From: Lathyrus oleraceus
Lineage: Eukaryota; Streptophyta; Magnoliopsida; Fabales; Fabaceae
Assembly: GCF_024323335.1 (NCBI RefSeq)
Contig: NC_066582.1
Coordinates: 90,144,944-90,208,943, forward strand
Reading direction: 5' to 3'
Length of the DNA: 64,000 nt
In this document: one piece after another, positions 1-8,872 of the stretch
Position numbering within the stretch: the stretch's first letter is position 1
Layout of the letters: each line of letters opens with the position of its first letter
Program-made: the position numbers and the translations under genes
Notes under the pieces: model-generated
What the model saw: only the letters and a program-made list of their open reading frames with translations
Database searches by the model: none
What the model was told of the DNA's origin: nothing

Positions 1-1610
1 GGTATTTGGGTGATGGCTTTTGTGAAAGGGATTTCTACGTGAAGCTTTTCTATAACCTTGATAAATTTTTGATATTGGTTATTGATTTGGGTTTGTTTGA
101 GTCTTTGTAGATATGGTATAGGTGGTTTATATGGCGGGGGTGGTACATAAGTTTTCTCTTTAGGTTCTTCTCCTTTTTCTTGACCTTCCTGTTTTTCAGA
201 TTCCTCTAGTTCCTTTACTTTGTCTGTGGGTTCGGTATATTCCTTAGAAGTTTTGGGTTCACTCAATCTTGGGTTTGGTGGCTCATCATAAGCGTTCCCA
301 CTTTGTAGGGTAATGCCATTGGCTTGTCCTCTCGAATCTTGTTGAGGTTGTCCAGGGAACTGTCATCCAGGTGTGGTCTGAGGGGCTTGGTTTAAAGCTA
401 CCTGAGAGATCTGGGTTTCAAGCATCTTGGTGTGAGTAACTATTTTGTCAACCTTGGTTCCTAACTGGGTAATCAGTTCGTTAACGTGAATGTTTTGGTT
501 CATGAACTCTTTGTTTTGTTGAGTTTGAGCAGTGATAAAATTTTCCATAATTTTCTCAAGGCTCGGCTTTGGTGGTACAGGTTGCATAGGTTGATTTGGT
601 CTTGGGGCTTGATAACCTGTTTGTCTCGGAGGTGCATTATTTTGGATAGGGTTATTGTTTTTATAGGGTAAGTTCGGGTGATTCCTCCATCCAAGGTTAT
701 AGGTATTCGAATATGGGTCCCCTTGGGTGTAGTTCACTTGCTCAGAGTGGGTTTCGTTTAATAGACTACATTCTGCAAATTGATGTCCTTTGGTTCCACA
801 TATCTCATAATCCGACGAAACTGCGGCTGCAGTATTCGGGTTTATGCACATATGCTCGACCTTGAGGGCTAATGCGTCCATTTTGGCTTGCATCATGTCT
901 ATAAAGACTAATTCATGCACTCCTCGTTGGGCTTCCTTCTTCTCAAGTCTCGCTCGTTCGACTCCCCATGATTGATGGTTTTGAGCCATATTTTCGATGA
1001 GGGCACTAGCTTCAGGATAGGGTTTGTTCATTAGTGCACCGCCTGCGGCAGCTTCGATGGTCATCTTAGTGTTATAGTGAAGTCCATTATAGAAGGTCTG
1101 AATGATTAACCAATTTTCTAAACCATGATGTGGGCATGCATTTAACATCTCTTTATATCTCTCCCAAGCTTTGAACAACGATTCTCCTTGGTTCTGGGTA
1201 AATCTAGTTATGTCGTTTCGAAGAACAGCGGTCTTACTTGGGGGAAAGTATCTAGCAAGGAATACTCTTCTAAGGTTATCCCAAGTTGTAATGGAATTGG
1301 GTGGAAGGGAATCTAACCATGATTGGGCTTTATCTCTGAGGGAAAAAGGGAATAATCTTAAACGGATTGCCTCAGGAGAAGCTCCATTGGTTTTAAAAGT
1401 GTCTGCTAATTGGAGAAAGATTTTTAAATGTTGGTTTGGGTTCTTAGTACCGAGACCTGCGAATTGTCTCTGTAGCACTAGTTGCAACAGGGAGGGTTTA
1501 AGTTCGAAATTATTAGCTGGGATGGTTGGGTTTACTATACTAGAACTAGGTTCTTCGTTGGATGGCTGGGCGAAGTCCTTAAGAGGTCTTTAGTTTTGAT
1601 CTACGGCCAT
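1..1610 (-). pseudogene. gag: F gag polyprotein (Athila-type), broken by stops
   Basis: This would encode the capsid/nucleocapsid precursor that packages element RNA in cytoplasmic particles. The likely start is the ATG at 1610-1608; codon 7 is TAA. The main open frame then runs from about 1587 to 363 and holds a retrotransposon gag capsid domain (RAQSW-like segment DKAQSWLDSLPP, then WDNLRRVFLARYFP). A zinc knuckle follows at about nt 780-820. Its first cysteine is replaced by tyrosine (YEICGTKGHQFAEC), so the usual C-x2-C-x4-H-x4-C is incomplete. A TGA at 365-363 ends this frame, but the same frame stays open from 362 to the window edge with a proline- and glutamate-rich linker typical of the stretch before Athila protease. 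The stops and the Cys-to-Tyr change are all explicable by C-to-T or G-to-A change. Confidence 0.88.
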
Positions 1611-1774
1611 AGCTCTCCTAATTCTATGGAAGAAAAAACGTGCGTGAGCGTAACGTTCAGGTTCCGCCAGAGGGTATACTAAGCTTCCGGTGCTGTGAGT
1701 TCTTCGCATTGACCGGCGGGTAATAACCTAAGTCTAAACGATATAACAACAGGGTATGAAATTTGTCGAAATTC
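1611..1774 (-). other. 5' leader of F
   Basis: Untranslated stretch between the primer binding site and the gag start. I see no other feature in it. Confidence 0.6.
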
Positions 1775-1792
1775 TTCCACGGGAACGGCGCC
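1775..1792 (-). other. Primer binding site of F (tRNA-Asp type)
   Basis: The minus strand reads TGGCGCCGTTCCCGTGGA. This differs at two positions from the complement of the 3' end of plant tRNA-Asp (TGGCGCCGTTGCCGGGGA), the usual primer of Athila elements. It lies 7 bases from the LTR end. Confidence 0.85.
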
Positions 1793-2587
1793 AAAAATTT
1801 GATACGTGCTTTTCGCAAGTATACGAACGCGTCAGAGTAATATAAAATATTGTCGAATCCACAGAGACCAAGTGTCAATCTATCGTTATCTATTGTTATG
1901 GTGTTTATCTATGGTAATAAAAAATAAGGGTTTTTAGAGTGTGCAATGAAAAGTAAAGTATTAAATTAAATTCAATTAATAAAGACAGGCTCGAATGTAA
2001 TTCACATAATTAATTAATAATTCAAGTACTTGCTAATAGAACTACTTACGGGCATTGTTTCCAACTTTGAAAAGAACCAATTTAACAGGAACTGTCCCTT
2101 TCGTGTATTCAGAACTGAGTTGTACTCCCTAATCAAACCCTCTTATTGTCACTTATAAAAAGGTGCGCATTGCGTTAGAGTAGTAAACCTATTTTTTAGA
2201 AATATAGTATCTTGACTAAGTTGAAAAGTATTTTAACCTGAATTTCTTAACCAAAAGAGGTTCTCACGAACCAGACTCTAAACTTATAAACGCGTTCGGA
2301 AATAGTTTTAAAATCACTTTCTTTTTAAGTTAAAAACTCCTAATGAACTAAACAAAGCGCTTTCGCTGTATTTGAAATAGTTAAAAACAATTAAGTTTAA
2401 ATAGACGTTGGGCGGATTTCGATCTTACCAAACGGAAATTAAGTGCGGGAAAACTTAAGTTGAAAGTCAAAATAGCCCTTAAGTGTTTCTACGAACAATT
2501 GTATAGATTATCGGTTCAATTATGATCCTTACATTCTAACCTTTATATATTTAGTTAGACATGGTAAAGTAAAGGTGCATTTTAATT

Positions 2588-2920
2588 TAAATAAAAGTAG
2601 TGCGAGTGCGGAAAGTAAATAAAAGTAGTGCGAGTGTGGAAAATAAATAAAAGTAGTGCGAGTGCGAGAAATAAATAAAAGTAGTGCGAGTGCGAGAAAT
2701 AAATAAAAGTAGTACGAGTGCGAGAAATAAATAAAGTAGTGCGAGTGCGAGAAATAAATAAAAGTAGTGCGAGTGCGAGAAATAAATAAAAGTAGTGTTA
2801 GTGCGAGAAATAAATAAAAGTAGTGCGATTGCGAGAAATAAATAAAGTAAAGAAAGTGCGGGAAATAAATAAAGTAAAGACAGTACGGGAAATAAATAAA
2901 GTAAAGACAGTGCGGGAAAG
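2588..2920 (-). repeat. 28-bp minisatellite in the F LTR
   Basis: About 12 tandem units of 27-29 bases are present. Nine carry the core AGTAGTGCGAGTGCGAG and the last three carry a variant core AGTAAAGACAGTGCGGG, each joined by AAATAAATAA. The array lies downstream of the TATA box, so it would be transcribed within the R/U5 part. It produces spurious long open frames on the minus strand, which are not genes. Confidence 0.9.
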
Positions 2921-3183
2921 TAAAGTAGATAAAGGTAAAGCGATAAAAACCTACTCCAATCGGAGGGTTGAATAAAATGAGAAGCGGAAATGAAAATGGC
3001 GGCAGGATTAACTTCCTTCCAAAGTGCTCCAAACTCGATTACAGACTCGATCACAAACTTGATTATACAATTGTGGTAACACCCCAATGCGAAGCGATTA
3101 CCACTTTAAAATACTGAATATATGCCTAAGTGAAACTAAGTTTGCTCTAAGTTTGGATGATTAAACAAATGAAAACGATTTTG

Positions 3184-3191
3184 TATTTATA
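3184..3191 (-). promoter_or_regulatory. TATA box of the F LTR
   Basis: TATAAATA on the minus strand, about 370 bases inside the outer end of the LTR, with an AT-rich start region following. This is the likely U3 core promoter. Confidence 0.6.
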
Positions 3192-3261
3192 GGCAAGGAA
3201 AATAATGGAAATGACAAGGAGGCCCTTCAGTTTGAAATTGGGAGGGAAAAACTTTCTTCTT

Positions 3262-3316
3262 GTGGCGCCCGCCACAAATCCATGGCGCCCGCCATAAGGG
3301 AAAATTGTGGCGCCCA
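3262..3316 (-). promoter_or_regulatory. GC-rich GGCGCC motif cluster in F U3
   Basis: Three copies of TGGCGCCC lie in 55 bases. The first two form self-complementary TGGCGCCCGCCA-type cores. They sit 70 to 130 bases upstream of the TATA box in otherwise AT-rich DNA. Position and repetition suggest an enhancer-like role. No binding protein can be assigned from sequence alone. Confidence 0.4.
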
Positions 3317-3561
3317 AGTGGAGGTAGTGGGGAACGTGGGAGTTGAGGGAAGTTGAGGTGTGACACGTCATGGCTGGACCTATGGTGCAAGCCATAGTGG
3401 GAGCCACAAGTGCAAAATGCTGAATTTTAGTCTTTTTAGCTCATAGTAATAAAAACTTGAAAACAAAGAGAAACATAGTAATAAAATAACAAAATAAAAA
3501 TAAAACCACTAAAGTTCATGGGAAATCGGAGTCGAAAATACGGTAAAAGTCAGTGTCATCA

Positions 3562-4646
3562 AGATATAATTTAAGCAGTAGAGAAATCCTCTGACTTGCT
3601 TCTCAGTTTTGGGCGGAGGCATCTCCTGTATTACTTTGACCTTGGCAGGATCAACTTCAATACCCTTCTCGCTCACGATAAATCCTAATAACTTACCAGA
3701 ACGAACACCAAACGTACACTTATTGGGATTCAAGCGGAGTTTGTACTTCCTCAAAGGCAAGAATAACTTCAACAAATGTTCAACATGTTCTTCTTCATCA
3801 CTTGATTTAGCAATCATATCATCAACATAGACTTCGGTCTCTTTATGCATCATATCATGAAAAAGAGTGGTGAGAGCTATCTGGTAAGTTGCACCAGCAT
3901 TCTTTATACCGAAAGGCATCACTTTATAACATAATGTTCCCCAGGGTGTAATAAATATGGTTTTCTCCATATCCTCGGGTGCCATCTTGATCTGATTATA
4001 GCCGGAAAATCTGTCCATAAACGAAAACACTTTGAATTTAGTTGTATTGTCTACCAACATATCAATGTGTGGCATAGGGAAATCATCTTTTGGACTAGCT
4101 TTGTTCAAATATCTATAATCGACGCACATGTAGACTTTTCCATCCTTCTTTGGAACAGGCACAATATTGGCCACCCACTATGGATATTCAGAGGTCACAA
4201 GAAAACCGACATTGATCTGCTTCTGCACTTCTTCTTTGATCTTTACTACCATATCAGGATGAGTCTTCCTCAACTTTTGCTTGACTGGTGGGCATTCTGG
4301 CTTCAATGGCAATCTATGCTCCACAATTTCATAATCCAAACCAGACATGTCTTGATAGGACTAGGCAAACACATCTGAATACTCTCGGAGAAGATCAAAC
4401 AATCCCTTCTTAACCTCTGGACACAGTTGAGACCCAATCTTGACTTCCTTCACATCGTCCTCGAAATCCAAGTTGACTAACTCAATCTTCTCTTCGAACG
4501 ACTGAATGGCTTTTTCCTCGTGCTCAAGTAGGAGAGACAATTCATTAGATACTTTATCATCAATCTCTTCCTCAGCCTCAAACACAGGGAACTCAAAGTT
4601 TGGAGAGGGAGTAAGATCATTGTATTCAAAGGGTTTGGAAACCAAC
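3562..4646 (-). pseudogene. pol: Ogre A reverse transcriptase, N-terminal linker and RT domain, cut off by F
   Basis: This would copy element RNA into DNA. It starts right after the intron acceptor (4647-4648) with an acidic linker (SPNFEFPVFEAEEEIDD), then the RT fingers and palm. The motif VPKKDGK is near nt 4150 and the catalytic YVDD motif near 3820-3835 is intact (YVDDMIAKS). Segment NPNKCTFGVRSGKLLGF is diagnostic of Ogre. Stops break the frame near 4362 (a TGG-to-TAG type change) and 4176 (CAG-to-TAG type). RT ends abruptly at 3562 where F is inserted; the last residues of the open frame down to 3509 come from F's LTR. The closest relative in this window is the RT of Ogre C on the plus strand. 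Confidence 0.9.
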
Positions 4647-4905
4647 CTAAATAATGATTTGATATTTTGATTTTAGAGAATTGAATTGTGACCAAATATT
4701 ATGCAGATGGACAATTATTATTTAATTATGTTTTTTATGATTACCATTTTCAGAAAAGCAAAAAGTAAAAATAAAACATCATAGATGTGGTGAATAGAAT
4801 TGAATTTTATTGATGATAATTGAGAAATGCCCAACAATGTTCACTTCTCTCTTAGGCATAAGAGAAGGATTTTTATTAAAATAAGAAAGAAAAAAAACAA
4901 ATTAC
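4647..4905 (-). other. Intron between protease and RT of Ogre A (259 bp)
   Basis: The donor AAG|TAA context lies at the end of the protease frame: the minus strand reads AA|GTAATT with the intron starting at 4905. The acceptor TTATTTAG|G ends at 4647. The intron is AT-rich with in-frame stops, and both flanks keep the same reading phase. Ogre elements are known to carry a spliced intron exactly here. Ogre C in this window has a 258-bp counterpart with the same donor and acceptor contexts. Confidence 0.82.
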
Positions 4906-5689
4906 TTAGAGCGATGGACAATAACAGGAACATCCACAGCAACCCAATTGGTGCAAGTCTTGCCATGCGTCACAAAGTTGGCGCAATTTTCATCTTCATC
5001 ACCTTCGATCACAGCAACTAAGTGTTGTTCATTACCATGTATGAACCCTCTGCTACGGAAACACAATTTCACTTCTTCAGCTTTAGCATTAGATGGCCCT
5101 TGCTGGAATCCAAATCCGGCTCGGTTCTTGTTCTCGGTGTCCTCTACCATATGGCCCCATTGATCTGTGTTGCCCGCCTCAATATCTCTCTGAGCATCCT
5201 TAAAAGAAGACATGGGTGCCCCAATTTTCTTTTTTTCAGCAATAGGTAAGGCCTGGAATGGAGTTCCTACCTCTTCCTCAACTTCCACATATGAAAAGGA
5301 CGACAAATGGCTTACCAACAATGCTTTCTCTCCACCCACAATGACAAGCATTCCATTCTTCACAAATTTTAATTTCTGGTGCAGAGTGGATGTTACAGCT
5401 CCAGCTTCATGGATCCATGTCCTTCCCAACAAACAGCTATAGGTCGGGTGGATATCCATTACTTGAAAAGTAATTTGAAAATCACTCGGACCTATCTTCA
5501 CTGGAAGGTCCACTTCACCAATGTCGGTCTTGCGAGAACCATCAAAAGCTTTGACAATCACGCCACTATACCTCCTCAGGGCGCCTTGATATGATAACTT
5601 TAACAGAGTTGTTTTTGGGAGTACATTCAAAGAAGACTAGTATTAACCAACACATTTGACAATGCCTCTTCCTTGCAACTCATCGATAC
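4906..5689 (-). pseudogene. pro: Ogre A aspartic protease, active-site frameshift
   Basis: This would process the element polyprotein. The open frame from about 5630 to the donor site contains the conserved post-active-site region (NVLPK, then FQITFQVMDIHPTYSCLLGRTWIHEAGAVTST, then GGEKALLVSHLSSFSYVE), matching the protease region of Ogre C almost residue for residue. The catalytic segment just upstream (about 5631-5660) is broken by a one-base loss. It reads Asn-Thr-Ser where Ogre proteases carry Asp-Thr-Gly, so the enzyme is dead. The tail to 4906 is an Asp/Glu-rich stretch ending at the intron donor. Confidence 0.85.
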
Positions 5690-6339
5690 ATGTAGTGCTA
5701 GATTATGATTTCTTCCTTCCTCGGGAAGTTCTCCATCACAAAAGCACAATGTGGTCAAACTGATCCACAATTACATCGTGCTCGACCTAGGCTTTCTCCA
5801 ACACTCTTTGCAATGCTTCTCTGCGTGCTTCAGAGTTCATCAGCAGAGACAACACTAAAATATTCGAAGGAGTTTGGAGCAGCTGCTCCACCACATTAAA
5901 CTCGCTCTTCTTAATCAGTCTTAACACTTCGTCATCATTATTAGGATTCAATTTGCTAGATTCACCAGACTGACACATCGAAGCACTAACTGGGTTTGCT
6001 ACAGGTACATCAATATTCTTACTAATCGACACATCTTCTACATCCTTCGGGAAAACGGGACCGAAAACACGACCGCTACGGGTCACCTTTGCAATATTTG
6101 CAATATTCACAACAGAATTGGTCGTAGGCACCAGATCCTCTTGACCATTCTCCACCATGGTAGCATTATACTGGTAAGGAACAACTCTATCGATGTATAC
6201 GGGACAGGGCCCGCTAACCGTATCACTAACGGCGATACTGATATGTTGACGGTGTTACTGCTGCTACTATCAAACTGAATCACTACCCGCTCCAGGGTTT
6301 TAAACAATAAAACAATCACATTGACATTATCTATATACC
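5690..6339 (-). pseudogene. Ogre A gag-protease linker region
   Basis: The open frame 6158-5787 contains the Ogre linker motifs SVVNIANIAKVTRSGRVFGP and EVLRLIKKSEFNVVEQLLQTPSNILVLSLLMNSEARREAL. Both have clear counterparts in Ogre C at 29140-29490. The function of this linker is unknown; it lies between nucleocapsid and protease in the same polyprotein. The frame is lost on either side. Confidence 0.75.
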
Positions 6340-7538
6340 TCTACTGTTGAATCTAGATTACATTCTCATCCACCAACTTCTGGATATCCCTCTTAATGAT
6401 CAAACACCCACGGGGGTTTACACTACAAATTGCACAATCGTCATGTTCGTGCTCACAATCACTAATGGTACACAGGGTCCTATGCATCTCCACCAAGGAC
6501 CTACGAATACATCGTACATCAAAGACCCAAAAATTTCCTGGACAACCATCTACCATATTAACATAGGAATTACCATGAGCGGGTAATGGGTTGGCTTTTA
6601 CACTCGGTGCATGACCCTCAATGGACACCATCCCACTCTTCACAAGCTTCTATACTTCATAATTTAGCGGGTAGCAATTCTCTATGTCATGGCCAGGGGC
6701 TCCCTGGTGAAAGGCGCAACGAAGTTCAGGCTTATACAACCACGAATGTGGCTCTGGAATTTGAGGTGGATTCCTTGGCTAGAGTAGGTTCTTGTGAACC
6801 AAAGACGGGTAAAGTTCGGCATATGACATAGGAATGGGGTCAAAAGAGACCTTCTTCCTCTCTAAGTTTTGTTGTTGTTGATTATTGTTGTTATTGTTGT
6901 AGTTGTTTATTCTTTGTTGCAGATGTTGTTGACGTTGTAGTAATTGGCACTGACTGATTGTTGGATTTGTTTGAAACTATTGGTATTATCGATGAAACTT
7001 GATGTTGATGCTGGCGTGGTTGCGTATTTCTTCTAACATGAGGCCTCCTCCGCCTCCCTACAGATACTGCATTGGTTTCTCCTTCCTTCTTCCTGAAAAA
7101 ACCACTTCCATACTTCCTACTGGACAACACCTCTTCCTTAGACAAATGTCCCTCACAAACTCCTTCCTCTAACCTCATCCTCATGTTTACCATTTTGATA
7201 AAGTGACTGGGGGCACTGGCAATCATGTGTTCGTAATAAAACAAACTCAGGGTCTTCATGAAAATCTTTGTCATCTCATTCTCTTCCAATGGAGGATTAA
7301 TATGAGCAGCGAGCCATTTCCACCTTTGGTCATACTCTTTGAATGTCTCTTTGTTCTTCTGAAACATATACCTCAGCAGGTCTCTATTAGGCGCCACGTC
7401 CATGTTGTACTTAGATTGTTTCACAAAAGCTTCACCCAAAACATTGAACGTGTGAATACTTGCACTATCTATCCCCATGTACCATCTCAAAGTGGCACCA
7501 GTCAGACTGTCTTGGAAGTAGTGCCTTAATAACTGATC
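6340..7538 (-). pseudogene. gag: Ogre A gag, C-terminal half (left of the B insertion)
   Basis: Capsid and nucleocapsid part of the Ogre gag. The open frame (main block 7490-6891) begins just inside the left edge of B and carries LRWYMG, then the capsid segment KETFKEYDQRWKWLAAHINPPL and EMTKIFMKTLSLFYYEHMIASAP, followed by a basic and Gln/Asn/Thr-rich tail encoded by CAA-type repeats (plus strand 6866-6960). A nucleocapsid-like region follows at about 6720-6640, then a cysteine-containing block (CEHEHDDCAICSVNPRGC) at 6480-6400. The N-terminal half lies 48 kb away at 55548-56223. Frameshifts separate the blocks. Confidence 0.88.
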
Positions 7539-7543
7539 ATTAT
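7539..7543. repeat. Left target-site duplication of B (ATTAT)
   Basis: The five bases ATTAT precede B's TGTAGCGG end. They match 55543-55547 on the other side. Confidence 0.85.
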
Positions 7544-8201
7544 TGTAGCGGTAAATTCATGATCATCAAGCTATGGATAAGCAAGAGATCAAATAACAAG
7601 AGTCGCCACCGCGCTTTTATTGTTTCCAAGGGAACAGGGAAAAAGTACGAACAAAACCCAAAAAGTAAGAAGTTTTCAAATCAAAACTAATAAAATGCCA
7701 GAGATTACAGGTAAGGGGGTTGGTTACACAGGGGGGAGGTGTTAGCACCTAGAGTATCCTAGGTACTTCTAGGGAGCCCTTTTTGTGTGTATATGTATTT
7801 GGTACATAGTGATGTTTACAAACAAATAGAATGGGGGATAAGAAAAGAATTCATTAATTATATTTTTGTGTTTGGCAAGACCTTCGTATTCCGTGATACA
7901 AATTTCAAAGTGGATGCATTGCTTTTAACAAAAATTAAGTTTGAGAGGCCCAAAGGCCTAAAAATGGTTTGAATGAGGTAGTTCTTTTTGGCTTTTTGAA
8001 AGTTTAAGTCAAGTATAGTTAAGATTATTTACAAGTTTGATTTAAGAAAAGAAGTTTGAAAATGCAATGGCATAAGGCCAAAGTTTCTATCTTTTTTTGC
8101 AAAAGTGGTCAAAGTTTAGAACAAAATAAGTTCAATCAAAGAAGGTTTTGAAAATGAGAGGGATAGATTTTGAAATTAAAGAAATGGGGAGAAGATGAAG
8201 A
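7544..8201 (-). repeat. Solo LTR B, 3' terminal segment
   Basis: This is the end of the Ogre LTR (plus strand TGTAGCGGTAAATTCATGATC). It is homologous to 58829-59500 in A and 61199-61880 in H. It contains no gene. It is broken by D at about 8202. Confidence 0.88.
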
Positions 8202-8805
8202 GAGAGCTAGGGTTTGTATCTTCTTTAGTCGTAAGACTTGAAAGCCATTCAAGTCATCTTTTGATGATTGAATTGGACTGATTTGTGGTTGTAATTTGTC
8301 ACTTTATAGCTGTTAAGGCAAGAGTGTGTGTCTACTTGATCAAAGTTGTGAAGCAAGATCAAGTGTGTGTCTACTTGATCAAAGTTGTTAAGCAAGATCA
8401 AGTGTGTGTCTTCTTGATTGAAACTGTGAAGTAAAATCAAGAGTGTGTTATTGAAACGTGTTTTCTTTTCTCAAGGGATTGTTGCTTAAAATCACAGGTG
8501 TGATTGTAGGGAAGTGAGTGGATTCTCATATCTAAGAGTGCTTAGGTAGAAATTGCACGGGTAGAGATTAGGTGAGAAAGACTGTAACTTGTTGAAGTGT
8601 ACGGAGAGTCTTTGAGCTGATTCTATTTTAGTGAATTTCCTTCATAGCTTGGTAGCCCCCAGATGTATGTGAGTTGCACCGAACTGGGTTAACAATTGCT
8701 TGTGTCTTTTGCATTACCATTCTATATCTTTCTTTTGTTTGTCTTACTCAGATATTAGTGTCGTGACAATACCTTCGATGTCTCATATCTGATACCAGAA
8801 TTTTA
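8202..8805 (+). repeat. Truncated 5' LTR of D
   Basis: This matches the last 570 or so bases of the 3' LTR (from about 15040 to 15606). The U3 promoter and start are missing. The junction with host LTR B falls in a GAGAGA run. A 39-bp unit (AGTGTGTGTCTACTTGATCA core, at 8323, 8362 and 8401) is present in one more copy than in the 3' LTR (15163 and 15202). Confidence 0.88.
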
Positions 8806-8807
8806 AT

Positions 8808-8820
8808 TGGTATCAGAGTA
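8808..8820 (+). other. Primer binding site of D (initiator tRNA-Met)
   Basis: TGGTATCAGAGTA, two bases after the LTR end, matches the complement of the tRNA-iMet 3' end, the standard Ty1/copia primer site in plants. Confidence 0.88.
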
Positions 8821-8872
8821 GGCATCCTGCTCTGGTTCTGGGTGAGATCTATGGACTATACTTTCTGGTACA

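Larger units (their letters stand above)
1..3561 (-). mobile_element. Element F: Athila-like Ty3/gypsy retrotransposon, 5' part (runs off the left edge)
   Basis: F reads right to left: 5' LTR (3561-1800), tRNA-Asp-type primer binding site (1792-1775), then gag to the window edge. The gag sequence and the primer site are those of the Athila lineage. F is inserted in the reverse transcriptase of Ogre A: A's coding sequence stops being Ogre-like exactly at 3562, within the motif that follows the RT domain. The five bases 3562-3566 (AGATA on the plus strand) are the expected target duplication, but the other copy lies outside the window. The 3' LTR and pol are also outside. Lineage confidence is good; element integrity cannot be judged. 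Confidence 0.85.
1800..3561 (-). repeat. 5' LTR of F (about 1.76 kb)
   Basis: On the plus strand the repeat starts TGATACGTGC at 1800 and ends GTGTCATCA at 3561, so on its own strand it runs TGATGAC to GTATCA with TGAT/ATCA ends. The inner end lies 7 bases from the primer binding site. The outer end coincides with loss of Ogre A homology. It contains a TATA box (3184-3191), a GC-rich motif cluster upstream of it (3262-3316) and a minisatellite downstream (2588-2920). The second LTR is outside the window, so the ends rest on TG/CA rules and junctions rather than an LTR-LTR comparison. Confidence 0.8.

Noticed and set aside
2529..3087. Two overlapping minus-strand open frames of about 166 codons with Tyr/Leu/Phe repeats
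   Set aside because: They are translations of the 28-bp minisatellite in the F LTR in different frames. They have no conserved domain and the repeat unit explains the length.
3562..4646. A host gene for an RT-related protein
   Set aside because: Sequence, intron position and neighbours are those of Ogre A, and the frame is interrupted by F at a target-type junction.
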